Assembly (NCBI GenBank): GCA_910583725.1
Contig: CAJTXZ010000012.1
Span: forward strand, 13,283-77,282
Direction of reading: 5' to 3'
Origin: an uncultured Vampirovibrio sp.
GTDB lineage: Bacteria; Cyanobacteriota; Vampirovibrionia; Gastranaerophilales; Gastranaerophilaceae
Length of the DNA stretch: 64,000 bases
The first letter of the stretch is position 1. Every line of letters begins with the position of its first letter. A program made the position numbers and the translations under genes. The notes under the pieces were generated by a model, which did not search any database, had not been told where the DNA came from, and was given only the letters and a program-made list of their open reading frames with translations. This document shows, in pieces, positions 28,299 through 39,531 of this stretch.

Positions 28299-28523
28299 CT
28301 GTGCGACTGGGGTGCTGCAGGCTCTGTGCGGTGCTGGTATCGCGGTAAGGGCTGTGCGGGCTCTGTCGATGGCCACTGCTGGCCGTACATTGCTTGGTCA
28401 GGCGGTATGCACTCTTCTAGTGTATATTTTGCCCCTATTCACTTGGCTTCCGGTAGTGTAGGTGATAAAGGCGCGTGTGATACCGGTTATTGCATTAGTA
28501 CTGTTGCCGTTTCGGTGCCTGTG
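28299..28523 (+). repeat. Cassette 3
   Basis: LCDWGAAGSVRCWYRGKGC, CWPYIAWSGG, with the extra cysteine pair (GACDTGYC) before the degenerate end VAVSVPV. The upstream spacer is a near-copy of that before cassette 15. Confidence 0.85.
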
Positions 28524-28988
28524 TCTTGGTTTTGCTCTCCAATGCCTGGTTTTCTTGTCATAAGGCGCTTTGTGGCGCCGGATTTTGTTTAGACTGTGCA
28601 TTTTGCTGTGCTTTTGGCAGTGTTTGAATCTGCTTGTCTTTGGCGTACTGCCTGTTCTTTAACCATGTTTTTTGGCGCAATTTTGCTTACTGCTCGGGCC
28701 ATATATCTTTTGCGGGCACATATCCTTATTTGCTGCAAGTGCGCTGCCGCTTTTTTCTTCTGCTGTGCAGCTTTTAGCGACATTTTGTTTACTGGGTTGT
28801 ATGCTTTGCTCCTTGTTTTGCGGGTGTATTTGCAGGCAGTACTTACCTTTATATGTTTAGGATATGCGCGGCATATGCCCTTTGTTTGACGCTTTTTGTA
28901 TGATGCACTTTTGTGTTGTATCCTGCTACTGCTTTATAGTTTGTATTGGCTTGCGGGACTCTTTTGTTATAACAGTGCGCCTTTCACG

Positions 28989-29186
28989 CTGTGCGACCAG
29001 CAGTCAGCAGGCTCTGTGCGGTGCACCAGCTCTGGCCGCTGTGCGGGCGCCACAGGTAATGCTTGTTATTTGTTTGATATTTGGGGAGGGCTGCAGAGTG
29101 TCGGAATTTCACACGGAGGACAGCTAATGGGCAGTTATTTTTATCGTAATCAGTTTGAGCATACCTATGCCTTTTCGGTGCGCTGT
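28989..29186 (+). repeat. Cassette 4
   Basis: LCDQQSAGSVRC, GRCAGATGNACY, DIWGG, HTYAFSVRC. The middle part is divergent (no WSG). Confidence 0.8.
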
Positions 29187-29365
29187 GTCTGGGTTTTAAA
29201 GGGATTGATGAGTTGCTATTCCAAATTGCAGCCGGATATGGCGTCTATGATTAATGTATTAATGCAAGAGTGCCACAAGGGATGGGCTTAACATAATTTC
29301 CATTCAGCATGGTTTTTTAAAGAAAATGAAACAGTTGCATCCCTCTTTCCTGACAAGGTTTACAG

Positions 29366-29560
29366 CTGTGTGACCAAGCAGTGGCAGGGTCTGTGCAGTG
29401 CTACTACCGGGGTCAAGGCTGTGTGGGCGGTCCTGGGGATTGTTGGCCGTCTCATATGTGGTCAGGTAATGGCGGTGGAGCTAACAGTGTCACCAGCTGG
29501 CTTGCGGTTACGTTTGGATATGGCGAGAGAAGCAGCCTTTACGGCTTTTCGGTGCGCTGT
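29366..29560 (+). repeat. Cassette 5
   Basis: 5' edge altered (CTGTGTGAC). GSVQCYYRGQGC, CWPSHMWSGNGGG, GERSSLYGFSVRC. The 3' half is closely related to cassette 17. Confidence 0.8.
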
Positions 29561-29762
29561 TTTTAGTTTTGCAAGTATGTCTGCATGTGTTTTGTCTGTA
29601 GATGGTTGCGTTTTTTGCCCGGCACTTGTATTTGAAGCGTTTAGGCAGAGTTTGCTTTGTCTGAAACCGCAGTACTTATTTTCTGTATTTTAAAGTGTTA
29701 GCTTTTGCTTTTAAGACTGCTGTTTGTTTGAAGACTAACGGGCACAGACAGGCTTTATTGTA

Positions 29763-29951
29763 GCAGGCTCTGTGCAGTGTGCTAATTTAAAGGCTTGTGC
29801 AGGCACCATAAATGGCTTGTGTAATCCTTATGCTGTTTGGTCAGACAAGTCTGTTTTGGCTACTCTTCCTTACGGGTATGACTTTGCAGGCGGCAGGCTT
29901 TATTTGCCTTTTAATGGACATGCACTTACATATACGCTTTCGGTGCGCTGT
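29763..29951 (+). repeat. Cassette 6
   Basis: Lacks the CTGTGCGAC edge and begins at AGSVQC. Then CNPYAVWSD, YTLSVRC. Confidence 0.8.
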
Positions 29952-30119
29952 GCTTGGTTTTAAAGGTTTAGCCGGCTTTAAGGATATACTGACTGATTTT
30001 CTGGGGGATATGGCATATATAAGCTGTTATGCTTTGCTATGGCTGGCGCTCGTTTGAAGATTTTCACAGGATTTACGTTTGGCAGTGTTTTTTAAAAAGA
30101 GGCTGTTTTTGGTATTACA

Positions 30120-30305
30120 AGTTCTGTGCGGTGCTTATATAGAGTGGGCGGCTGTGCGGGCTCTATAAACGGCAACTGTTATGCTTATCCTGTATGGTCA
30201 GCTACGTTCGTGCAAGGCTTTGACTACTATGAGATGGAGCTTGTAGGCGGTGGGTGCATTAAGTCGCTTATTCGAGACCGCATCCATGCCTTTTCGGTGC
30301 GCTGT
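30120..30305 (+). repeat. Cassette 7
   Basis: Begins at SSVRC without the 5' edge. GGCAGSINGNCYAYPVWSA, YYEMEL, HAFSVRC. The distal part is related to cassettes 37 and 42. Confidence 0.8.
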
Positions 30306-30344
30306 TTTTAGTTTTGGTATTGAAGTATATTTTATTTCATCCGG

Positions 30345-30560
30345 CTGTGCGACCACCAGCCAGCAGGCTCTGTGCAGTGCAGCTTTCTATATGGCTGTTC
30401 CGGCTCTACTGATAATTACTGCTTGCCTAATCACATGTGGTCAGGTTTTGCCAGGGTTGCTGATGTTTATTCGCCGCAGCTTACCGGTGGGAGTGTTGCT
30501 TTATACGGTTCTTGTGGCGCGGGCTATTGCCCTTATACCCATGCCTTTTCGGTGCGCTGT
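30345..30560 (+). repeat. Cassette 8
   Basis: LCDHQPAGSVQC, CLPNHMWSG, extra cysteine pair GSCGAGYC, then THAFSVRC. Confidence 0.85.
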
Positions 30561-30596
30561 TAGCTAATTTTGGTGTTGGAGTATACTTTTTCCAGA

Positions 30597-30830
30597 CTGT
30601 GCGATGCCCGTGCAGCAGGCTCTGTGCAGTGCACTGAGGGCAAATACTGTGCGGGCTCTGCCGGAGGTTTATCGCAGGATGGATGGTGTTTCCCGCGCAG
30701 CATTTGGTCTTCTTCCCTTTCTGCAGACTTTGTATTCCACACAGGATTACTCAATTCTGGCAGACTGATTGATGACGGTTGTCACTCAGGAGGTGGCTGT
30801 AGCGGACTTTTGAGCTTTTCGGTGCGCTGT
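30597..30830 (+). repeat. Cassette 9
   Basis: LCDARAAGSVQC, YCAGSAGG, CFPRSIWSSS, extra cysteines (GCHSGGGC), LSFSVRC. Only 36 bp after cassette 8. Confidence 0.85.
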
Positions 30831-30940
30831 ATACCGTTATCGTCTTTCTTTTGGTTTTGATTAGTGTTGTGCCCCTTGGGCTGCGTATTTTACTATGACT
30901 GCATTTTAAGTATATAATGTATAAGCAGCTTTCTTAATTG

Positions 30941-31141
30941 CTGTGCGACGCTAATGCTGCAGGCTCGGTACAGTGCCTTAATTCAGGCGCTTGTGCCGGC
31001 TCGCATAGAGATTCCTGCTGGCCGTATCATACCTGGTCGGGCCCGTGTTTGGCTGGTGGGGTATGCAGTGATATATTTTTCCTGAATGGAAGCGTAGGAG
31101 ATATGCAGCATAGCACTCTTCCTGCCTTTTCGGTGCGCTGT
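30941..31141 (+). repeat. Cassette 10
   Basis: LCDANAAGSVQC, GACAGS, CWPYHTWSGP, LPAFSVRC. Confidence 0.85.
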
Positions 31142-31148
31142 TGTTTTA

Positions 31149-31328
31149 GGCTCTGTGCAGTGCGACAGTCGGAGTGGCGGCTGTGCGGGCGCTGCCGGTG
31201 ACTACTGCTGGCCGTATCACGTGTGGTCGGGCTCAGAAAAGTCGTCCGGTGTCTATTTCGATGCCTGGCTGCATTCCACGTTCGATATTCTTTCGTATGA
31301 ACCTTCTCTTGCCTTTTCGGTGCGCTGT
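31149..31328 (+). repeat. Cassette 11
   Basis: Almost abuts cassette 10 and begins at GSVQC, without a 5' edge. GGCAGAAGDYCWPYHVWSG. The distal half is near-identical to cassette 33. Confidence 0.85.
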
Positions 31329-31350
31329 GCGTGGCTTAGTTGTTTTACAG

Positions 31351-31554
31351 CTGTGCGATATGAATACTGCAGCCTCTGTGCAGTGCCAGTGGTGGTCTGG
31401 CAGCGGTTGCGCAGGTTCTCATGATGGCTGTATTCCCCATGCTCTGTGGGCGTATACATTTTATCTGGATAATCGCTATTGGGATTACTGGCTTGTAGAT
31501 GGTATTTTACACACGGACGCTACATCTTTGACAAGAGCCTTTTCGGTGCGCTGT
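31351..31554 (+). repeat. Cassette 12
   Basis: LCDMNTAASVQC, GCAGSHDGC, ALWAY, YWDYWLVDG, TRAFSVRC. The distal half is related to cassettes 14 and 19. Confidence 0.85.
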
Positions 31555-31660
31555 GGCTTTGTTATACAAGGGTTTTAGAGGTATTTTATATATGGTTTTT
31601 GCAGTACACGGGTTTTTTGAGCTTCTAGACGCTTAATATTTTGCTGCAGCCGGTTTACAG

Positions 31661-31867
31661 CTGTGCGACTACATTGCAGGTTACGGCTCTGTGCGCTGCG
31701 ACGCACTAAGGAACAATGGCTGTGCGGGCTCCATAGATGGCAGTTGCTGGCCAGCGGAGCATTGGCTTAGCACAAGCAGTAGTGGAAAATATTATAGATT
31801 CTATTTGAAACAGGGCACTCTTCTTTTTAAATCATACGTTTCAACCTATGCCTTTTCGGTGCGCTGT
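31661..31867 (+). repeat. Cassette 13
   Basis: LCDYIAGYGSVRC, GCAGSIDGSCWP, STYAFSVRC. Confidence 0.85.
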
Positions 31868-31974
31868 GGCTGTTGGGTTTGGTTACTGTACTATGTTTTA
31901 CAGTTATGCGGTATATCGCTAGGAAGTTTTTGAAGTATGACAGACGAGCTGTTAGAATATACAAGGGCTTGCAG

Positions 31975-32175
31975 TTGTGCGATATGCGTAGGTACTACAG
32001 CTCTGTGCGGTGCCTTAATTCAGGCGCCTGTGTGGGCTCTGCTGATGGTTGCCATCCTTATCAGTTTTGGTCCTCTAGTCTTAGTGAAAGTCTTAACTAT
32101 TGGGATTTCTGGCTTACTCAAGGCAGTATACATACCGATGCGAGCGCCTGCACCCGGGCCTTTTCGGTACGCTGT
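31975..32175 (+). repeat. Cassette 14
   Basis: 5' edge TTGTGCGAT. LCDMRRYYSSVRC, GACVGSADGCHPYQFWSSS, YWDFWLTQG, TRAFSVRC. 3' edge TTTTCGGTACGCTGT. Confidence 0.85.
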
Positions 32176-32304
32176 TGTTTTAGGTTTTGGGGCGCATATG
32201 TTTTTGACTTATAAGGATGCTCAGGTTGATGGGCTGGTTTTTTGCCGCTGCATATGTTTTACCTTCCTGGCGTGCTGCATATATCCCTTGCTTTTTTTGT
32301 CGCG

Positions 32305-32538
32305 CTGTGCGTATCAGGGGTTAGAGGTTCTGTGCAGTGTGCCCCGGTTGGCGGCTGTGTGGGTTCGTCTTTTGGCACGGATTGGGCCGGTGTGTGCTAC
32401 CCTTATCATTTATGGTCTTCTAAGTTGCACTGTGATGCTTGGTATTGGGTACCGTATTTTGGCAGAGGGTGGTTTAGCATCCTTAATGCTTGCGGCAGCG
32501 GCTACTGTCCGGTATCTTTTGCTGCTTCGGTGCGCTGT
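32305..32538 (+). repeat. Cassette 15
   Basis: LCVSGVRGSVQC, GGCVGSS, CYPYHLWSS, extra cysteine pair NACGSGYC, FAASVRC. Confidence 0.85.
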
Positions 32539-32596
32539 GTGCCAGATGGCTTTGTTTTAGAAGGGCTGTAGTTTTTTACCATATATGTACAGGATT

Positions 32597-32836
32597 CACA
32601 GTGCTAGTGCTCATGCAGGCTCTGTGCGCTGCAGTGTACGTTCTGGCGGCTGTCCTGGCGCTGCTATCGGTACAAGCTGGCCAAATAACTGCTACCCGTA
32701 TATTGCGTGGTCAGGCTCAGCACACTTTGACGGCGTATGGTGGGCTCCTTTGGGTTTATACACTGGCAGAGTGAGCTTTACAGGTGCTTGTCATACCGGT
32801 TACTGCGCGAGTTCTCTTGCCTTTTCGGTGCGCTGT
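32597..32836 (+). repeat. Cassette 16
   Basis: Decayed 5' edge (HSASAHAGSVRC). GGCPGA, CYPYIAWSGS, extra pair GACHTGYC, LAFSVRC. Confidence 0.8.
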
Positions 32837-33089
32837 CTGTCTATTATTTGGCTTTAATGTTTGACAGCATAGCGTGTTTATCCGCGTCTGCAGTGCGTTT
32901 TAGGGCTTTGTGCCGGGCGTATAGTTTATTTTGCCAGCTGCACCTCTCTTATAGAGGGTTTGTATGAGGAGGTTGCTGCAGGCATGGTTTGCTACATTAA
33001 GGCAGCTTTGCTGCTTGCGTGTGTTTTTAAGCTGGCGTATGTTTAAAGATGCTAATTAGCTGGTAGTTGCACTGTCTCCTGATACAGGG

Positions 33090-33284
33090 CTGTGCGACGG
33101 CAATGTGGCAGGCTCTGTGCGGTGTGGTGTGCGTTCTGGCCTCTGTGATGGCGGAGCCAGAGATTGCTGGCCGTCTCATGTATGGTCAGGCAAGGGCGGC
33201 GGGAGTATGAGCGTTACAGGCTGGCTTGACACCACTTTTGGGCAGGGCGAGAGAAGTAGTTTTTTTGCCTTTTCGGTGCGCTCT
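33090..33284 (+). repeat. Cassette 17
   Basis: LCDGNVAGSVRC, CWPSHVWSGKGGG, GERSSFFAFSVRS. A sister of cassette 5. The downstream spacer matches that after cassette 24. Confidence 0.85.
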
Positions 33285-33468
33285 TTTCTCCTCGCATTTT
33301 CATATGGCGTTAGCGCGTGTGGCAGTTGAGCTACTTTGGCAGTCTCAGGCTGTGTGGCACACTGTCTGTCTTGCAGGCTTTCAGTGTATTTGACGGGTAT
33401 TTTCATACGCCTGGTTTTCAGCTTCTGTCTGCTTATAGACTACGGTTTAAGAGTATAGGTGCTTACAG

Positions 33469-33675
33469 CTGTGCGACTGGACTGTTGCAGGCTCTGTGCG
33501 GTGCAGTCCTTATTATGGAGGCTGTGCAGGTGCAGACTATCAGGCTTGTTACCCGCCGCATCTTTGGTCCGGTACTTTTTCTGTTGGCAAAGAGTGTTAT
33601 TTAGACCACACTTTAGGCGGTGATGGTTTCACTGGTGCCTGCTATATTTCCACCTATGCCTTTTCGGTGCCGCCA
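33469..33675 (+). repeat. Cassette 18
   Basis: LCDWTVAGSVRC, YYGGCAGADYQACYPPHLWSG, STYAFSV; diverges directly after TTTTCGGTGC. Confidence 0.85.
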
Positions 33676-33872
33676 GTCTTGCGTTTTGGCTTTTAGTATG
33701 TTTTATCATGTTGTTTGGCAGCTTTCTGTAGCACGGTTTTTACTGTACATACGGTTGCTTTATAGGTTTGGGCAGCACCCTGGTGTTTAGGTATAGCTTT
33801 GCTGTTTCTCTATAGAATATTTTGCTGTACTTTTAAGGTCGGTTTTCCTTAGGCGGGGCAGGGTTTCTAGCG

Positions 33873-34073
33873 TGTGACGCCTTATTGTAGTATGCAGGCT
33901 CTGTGCAGTGTCTGAATTCCGGACGCTGTGCGGGCGCTTATGATGGCTGCCATTCTTATGCGCTGTGGTCAGACACTTTTAGTGCGGGTAGTAGCTATTG
34001 GGATTTCTGGCTTCATCAGGGTGTGCTGCGCACTGATGCCACTTCTTGTACCAGGGCCTTTTCGGTGCGCTTT
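33873..34073 (+). repeat. Cassette 19 (in-frame stop)
   Basis: Decayed 5' edge with an in-frame TAG at 33888-33890, then AGSVQC, GRCAGAYDGC, ALWSD, YWDFWLHQG, TRAFSVRF. It could not be read through from upstream. Confidence 0.8.
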
Positions 34074-34377
34074 GCCTTTTTTGGTATGCCTTTTGCAGCC
34101 AGGATTTGAAGTACTCTGCACGTAGTTTTGCCGCTAAAGATACGGGTTTTCCGGCCTGATATAGGCTGAAAACCTTTTAACCACACGTTTTTACGCTGCA
34201 CACTGTTTAGTATATACACAGTCCTGTAAACCTTTGCATGAAAAGTTCGCAAGCTATGCTGGCGGAGTGGGCAGCCGGTTTCTTGCCGGATTTCACAGGT
34301 AGCTCTGCATACTTTTTCTGGTTAGCCCCATAGTAGCTAGTTTGGAGAGTATTTGGTATTTTTGCTTGTACTTGCTG

Positions 34378-34599
34378 CTGTGCGACGAGGTTTTGGGTGC
34401 CTCTATAAGGTGCTTTGAGTGGGTTGACGGCTGTTCTGGCTCTAGCAATGACTGGTGTTATCCCTATCTTCTCTGGTCAGCTACGGCCAGGTCGGATGGC
34501 AAGCTTTGGGCTCCATATTTGTATGGTGGTGTCTTGAATTTTGAAGGCGCCTGTGGCGTGGGCTATTGTTCTGTTCACTGGGCCTTTTCGGTGCGTTCT
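34378..34599 (+). repeat. Cassette 20
   Basis: LCDEVLGASIRC, GCSGSSNDWCYPYLLWSA, extra pair GACGVGYC, WAFSVRS. Confidence 0.85.
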
Positions 34600-34669
34600 T
34601 TGTCTATAGGCCTGGCGTGTGGTTTTGTGTTTCTTAGTTTGATTATTGGTGCGGTACTTTGGTTTGCAG

Positions 34670-34885
34670 CTGTGCGACCACGAGCTAGCAGGCTCTGCGC
34701 GGTGTATAAGCGCAGGCAGGTGTGCAGGCGCAGGCAAAGGAAGTGGTCTTGAGGGAGCATGTCTAGCACATGTTGTATGGGGAAGTGTTCCACGCGGCAG
34801 CTTTCCCGCTTCTGGACATCTTAATTACGGAGGCTTGGGTGTGGGAGCTGAGTATGACAAGCCTATTGCCTTTTCGGTGCGCTGG
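34670..34885 (+). repeat. Cassette 21
   Basis: LCDHELAGSARC, GRCAGAGKGSG, VVWGSV, IAFSVRW. Lacks CYP and is the most divergent in the middle. Confidence 0.8.
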
Positions 34886-34941
34886 TGTTTAGGCTTGGAT
34901 ATATTCTATTGCTTTGTGTGCTGCTTTGCTGTTGTTTGCAG

Positions 34942-35148
34942 CTGTGCGACTATACTGCAGGCAGAGGCTCTGTGCGGTGTGCTCCTTCGGGTGATGGCTG
35001 TGCGGGGGCAGGCAATAGCTGGTGTCATGCTAGTCATTTGTGGTCTGTGAGTCCACAGTCTGATGACCTCTACTATATCAGGGCTTTAATTACCAGTGCT
35101 TTTGCTCAGGAGCAGCACGGTCCCGTCCTTGCCTTTTCGGTGCGCGGA
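34942..35148 (+). repeat. Cassette 22
   Basis: LCDYTAGRGSVRC, GCAGAGNSWCHASHLWS, LAFSVRG. The 5' half is shared with cassette 24. Confidence 0.85.
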
Positions 35149-35339
35149 AGCTTTGTTTAGCCGGTGTTATTGGGCCTTGACAGGATTTGTTTTCAAGCTG
35201 TGCTTCTGTTTGTACTGTCTTATTACCTGTATATTCTCTAAGAGTGGGTGCATTACTGCAGATAGGATAGAAGCCATGGCTTGTTTTGGCTTATGTAGTT
35301 GCTGTTTGGTGGTTTTATGCAGCATAGTGCACTTTACAG

Positions 35340-35537
35340 CTGTGCGCTCAGATACAGGCAGGCTCTGTGCGGTGTGATGGGCTCACTAACGGCTGTATGG
35401 GTGCCACTCCTCCGGTTTGTTATGCGCATGTTATCTGGGGAGGGTTTTCAGGCAGTATTCCTGTTTCCGGACATTTCGGCCATTCTCTGGGTGTTTCTCT
35501 GGCTTATGAGATATACCGACCCTTTTCGGTGCGCTGT
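35340..35537 (+). repeat. Cassette 23
   Basis: LCAQIQAGSVRC, GCMGATPPVCYAHVIWGG, RPFSVRC. Confidence 0.8.
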
Positions 35538-35600
35538 GTTTGGGGCTTTGCAGGTTTTATTTGCTTTATATACTGCTGTAGGTACTTTATACTCTTACAG

Positions 35601-35807
35601 CTGTGCGACTATACTGCAGGCAGAGGCTCTGTGTGGTGTGCGCCTTCGGGTAATGGGTGTGCCGGTGCTACTAACAGCTGGTGCCATGCTAGTCACTTAT
35701 GGTCAGGTTATGTCTCCTCTGGCAGTCCATACTATAGTGGGACGTTAATCGGAGGTGCTTTTGGTGAGGAGTCACATGGGCCTGAGATTGCCTTTTCGGT
35801 GCGCTCT
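35601..35807 (+). repeat. Cassette 24
   Basis: LCDYTAGRGSVWC, GCAGATNSWCHASHLWSGY, IAFSVRS. Shares its 5' half with cassette 22 and its downstream spacer with cassette 17. Confidence 0.85.
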
Positions 35808-36249
35808 TTTCTCCTCGCGTTTTCATATGGCGTTAGCGCGTGTGGCAGTTGAGCCACTTTGGCAGTCTCAGGCTGTGTGGTGCGCTGTTTGTCTTGCAGG
35901 CTTTGTTTGCTCTTGCGGTTTGCAAGTTTTATTAGGTTGTTTACAGTCTTGTTTTTAGTCATTACCTAGTCAATGTATTCTTGCCGTGCAGGGTGCGTTT
36001 ACTCTTGCGTTTGCTGTATGCTTCTTATTTGCAGGCTGCAGCCAAGCAGGCTTTACACTGTCGCGGGTGGAGGTGTCTGCTTTTCTAGTGCGGCCTGGTG
36101 AGCCTGTAGTGCTTAGAAGAGAGTTTAGTGCCTTGCGTCTGTATATATAGCCGTGTATGGCTCCGCTAAAAGAAGTTGACTAACTGTCGAGCTTTACAGG
36201 TCCAGCAGGTAAGTACAGCTATCCTGGAGTATACTGTATACATAGGTTA

Positions 36250-36444
36250 GCAGGCTCTGTGCAGTGCTCTCATGCGGCCAGCTGCGCGGGCTCTTCCCCT
36301 GCCATGGACCCGGGTGTTTGCTGGCCGAAGGCGGTATGGGCGTCTGATTTTAAGTATGGGCAGAGCTATAATGACTATTCTTTTGACAGCGGCCGTTTTT
36401 ATGTACAGGTTTCAGCCTCCACCTATGCCTTTTCGGTGCTTGTG
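36250..36444 (+). repeat. Cassette 25
   Basis: Begins at AGSVQC. SCAGSSPAMDPGVCWPKAVWA, STYAFSV; diverges after TTTTCGGTGC. Confidence 0.8.
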
Positions 36445-36486
36445 TCTAAGGCTTTAAAGCGTATGCGGGTCTGTTGTTTATATAAA

Positions 36487-36678
36487 GCCGTCTCTGTGCA
36501 GTGCGGGCCTATTGCCTGTGCGGGCGCGTATGAAGGCAGCTGCTATGCTTATTCTGTGTGGTCTGGCTCAGAAGCCTCTGTGGGTCATAGTTTTAGCTAT
36601 GATTTACTTGGCGGTCGTTTTTATGAGTACTATGGAAGTGCAGGCCACTCCGTTATTTTTGCGCTTTCGGTGCGCTGC
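36487..36678 (+). repeat. Cassette 26
   Basis: Begins at AVSVQC, without the 5' edge. ACAGAYEGSCYAYSVWSGS, FALSVRC. Confidence 0.8.
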
Positions 36679-36840
36679 TTCGGCGCTGTATACTAAACTA
36701 GTATTGGGTTTTTTGAGCTTGGTATTGTTGTCTTGGCATATGGCCCCTGTATTTGAAGGTGTACTCTCGTACTTTCTCTTGTATTTGGTTTTAGTACTTT
36801 TTACTGCGTCTATGAGCTTTAGAGTACTGTCTTCTAGCTC

Positions 36841-37023
36841 TCTGTGCGCTGCAGCACAAGGGGTGGCGCATGTACGGGTGCTAGCGGCAGCTACTGCCAC
36901 CCGGGTGACTTTTGGTCAGGCTCATTAATAAGTAGTACTGCGGGCTATAAGGATTTTTGGCTGAGTAGTGGTACTGTTGGAGGTGCAGGCCGTGTCGCTG
37001 CCTATGCTTTTTCGGTGCGCTGT
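36841..37023 (+). repeat. Cassette 27
   Basis: Begins at SVRCSTRGGAC. TGASGSYCHPGDFWSGS, AYAFSVRC. Confidence 0.8.
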
Positions 37024-37087
37024 ATAGGTTTAGAAGTTATTTGCAGCAGTTTTATGCGGGCAGTTTATTTATTACGGCTTGTCTATA

Positions 37088-37249
37088 GTACTCTGCACTT
37101 GCTGTGCGGGTTCTAGTAATGGCTACTGCTACCCGCACCACGTATGGTCAAGTACTGTTTCTGGAGACTCGCGTTATGCTTCCTGGTTTGATACAGGCGA
37201 TCTTGGCAGTGGCTTGTACCCTTATGCTAATAGCCATTCGGTGCGCTGT
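37088..37249 (+). repeat. Cassette 28 (short)
   Basis: 5' truncated. CCAGSSNGYCYPHHVWSS, then a shortened end SHSVRC. Confidence 0.75.
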
Positions 37250-37352
37250 TTACTTTGGGTTTGAAGTATATGTATTGGCAGTGTTTAGTAGTGCATAAGC
37301 CTGTTCAAAGCCCGGGCTTGTTGTTTAAGGCTTGCTCGCGTATATACGTGTA

Positions 37353-37544
37353 TGCTGCTATCGCTGCTCTGGCGGCTGTGTGGGCTCAAATACTGACGCC
37401 TGCTGGCCAAATGGTATTTGGTCTTCCACTGTAAAGAATACACCGCTGTACTTCGATTACGCACTTAGTGCTGGCAGTTTTGTGCCAGATAACTGCAAGG
37501 GTGTTGTTGGTTGCAGTATCACCTATCCCTTTTCGGTGCGCTGC
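37353..37544 (+). repeat. Cassette 29
   Basis: 5' truncated (CCYRCSGGC). VGSNTDACWPNGIWSS, extra cysteines (NCKGVVGC), YPFSVRC. Confidence 0.8.
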
Positions 37545-37853
37545 TCGCGTTTTTGTATGGTTTTACACTCGCACGGTGCTAAGCCCTGTTGGCGCGTTCG
37601 GCTGTGGTACACTGTCTTAGGCTTGATGTCCGTGTAATGCTTGAGCACTCTTGTCCTAAGTCCTATATCTTCTGGTGAAGTCTATTCATAGCAGCATTTT
37701 TTATGTTAAGTATGTCCCTATCGTTATCTATGCCACAGTTTGTTTAGAGGCTTGTCCTGTTATACATATGTTTGCACCTTATTGCATATACATATGTTTT
37801 AAGGTGAGACGAAGCTATTCATACGTGAGGGTTTAAGCTATACGTTCTAGGTG

Positions 37854-38072
37854 CTGTGCGACACATATACACCAAGCGGCTCTGTGCAGTGCGTCGGGCT
37901 TAATGCCTGTGCGGGCTCGGCGGCAGGTACCTACGATGAAGGCTATTGCTATGCAAGTACGGTTTGGGCTGAGACTCATACTAGCACGCAGTATAGAGAC
38001 TTTGCACTTAACAGCGGTGTACTTGGTGTTGAGTATAAGACTACGCCAGGCTTTGCCGCTTCGGTGCGCTGC
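37854..38072 (+). repeat. Cassette 30
   Basis: LCDTYTPSGSVQC, ACAGSAAGTYDEGYCYAS, FAASVRC. Confidence 0.85.
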
Positions 38073-38378
38073 TTGTCAGGCTTTGCTTTGGCGGCGGCTA
38101 TTTCTGGCAGGTTATACGCGTAAAGTTGTTATTTGTATTGGCTTTCGGCTTTATGTATAGGCTGTTATCCTGGCTATATGAGGGTTTTACGTTGTATTTA
38201 TGTCCTTATTATGTAATGTCGCTGTTTGGGCTGTAGTATTATTTTGTTACTGGTTTGCCTTTATAAAGCCCTGCGCACTATAGTAAGGAAGTTCATATAT
38301 AAAAGGTATGTTGAGCCTCAGACAGTGCTTTACTGCTGTATTCTATACTACACAAGTCAAGTGCATGAAGTGCATACA

Positions 38379-38561
38379 GGTTGCTCTGTGCAGTGCCAGA
38401 GTGCGCCGCTTTGCCCTGGCACAGATGCTAACTACTGCTACCCGAAGCATATGTGGTCAGGCACTTTGTCTTCCGGTAGCGATTACTATGACTGGCACTT
38501 AGATACAGGGGTCTGGCGTCAGCAGATAATTGCCACTACCTTTGCCTTTTCGGTGCGCTGT
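38379..38561 (+). repeat. Cassette 31
   Basis: GCSVQC start without the LCD edge. CYPKHMWSGTLSSGSDYY, FAFSVRC. The distal half is near-identical to cassette 2. Confidence 0.85.
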
Positions 38562-38627
38562 CTCTGGCTTTAGAGGCTAGCTTGGTACTTCTGTTCCAGG
38601 GGGTTGTTAAATGTCAGTTTTGTATTA

Positions 38628-38843
38628 CTGTGCGACGCCCATATTGCAGGCTCTGTGCGGTGCTACCCTTTTGTTGGCGGCTGTGCGGGCGCCGGTGCTG
38701 ATGGCGGATACCTTAATGATTGCTATCCTTATATTTTGTGGGGTGGCTATACGTCTAGCTCTCAGTATTGGCGGTATTGGTTAAACACCGGGAAATTGAG
38801 TACTAGCAGTTGGCCCAGAGGAAGTGCCTTTTCGGTGCGCTGT
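38628..38843 (+). repeat. Cassette 32
   Basis: LCDAHIAGSVRC, GGCAGAGADGG, CYPYILWGG, YWRYWL, SAFSVRC. Confidence 0.85.
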
Positions 38844-38990
38844 TATATTGGCGTTGTTTGTATTAGCGGGGTTTTCTTATCCGGTTAAGTGTTTTAGCAT
38901 TGTTGCGGCAGTTTTTGTCGTAAACCTTTGCTTCATTTTTCTGGGGTAAGGTTGTTTTATACTATATCTTCTATACTTTAGAGTATACAC

Positions 38991-39161
38991 TATGGCGGCT
39001 GTGCGGGCGCAGCTCCCGGTTTTATCTGGGATAGCCACTGCTACCCGTATCACGTATGGTCGGGCTCGGAGAAGTCTTCGGGTGTGTATTTTGATGCCTG
39101 GCTGCATTCCGCGCTCGATATTCTTTCATACGTACCTTCTTTTGCCTTTTCGGTGCGCTGC
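38991..39161 (+). repeat. Cassette 33 (5' truncated)
   Basis: Starts at YGGCAGAAPGF. CYPYHVWSGSEKSSGVYFDA, FAFSVRC. The distal half is near-identical to cassette 11, with a different proximal part. Confidence 0.85.
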
Positions 39162-39327
39162 TTACTTCTTGCGGTTCGTATGGCTTGCAGGTATGAGGGT
39201 GGGGTTACCTTGGCGTTCCTTCTTATACTTGTTTGTTCTGTGTCTTTTTGGCGCGGCTCTGTTGGTTTTGAAGCTTTTCACTATGTTTTTGTAGCAGTCT
39301 TGGTTTTGCTTCCAGAATGCATTACAG

Positions 39328-39531
39328 CTGTGCGATCATGGTGCGGCAGGCTCTGTACAGTGTGAAGAGCGGTATAATCACTGTGCGGGCGCATGGATTG
39401 ACGCTTGCTACCCGTATCACGTGTGGTCCAGCGCAAAGGCTTCAGAGGGAGTCTATCAGGGGCCGTTTTTATGGTCGGGTGTTATTCACTATGAAGCCAT
39501 AGATTATGTCCGCGGCGTTTCGGTGCGCTGT
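39328..39531 (+). repeat. Cassette 34
   Basis: LCDHGAAGSVQC, HCAGAWIDACYPYHVWSSA, RGVSVRC, ending at a stop soon after. It has no start codon at all in its frame. Confidence 0.85.
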
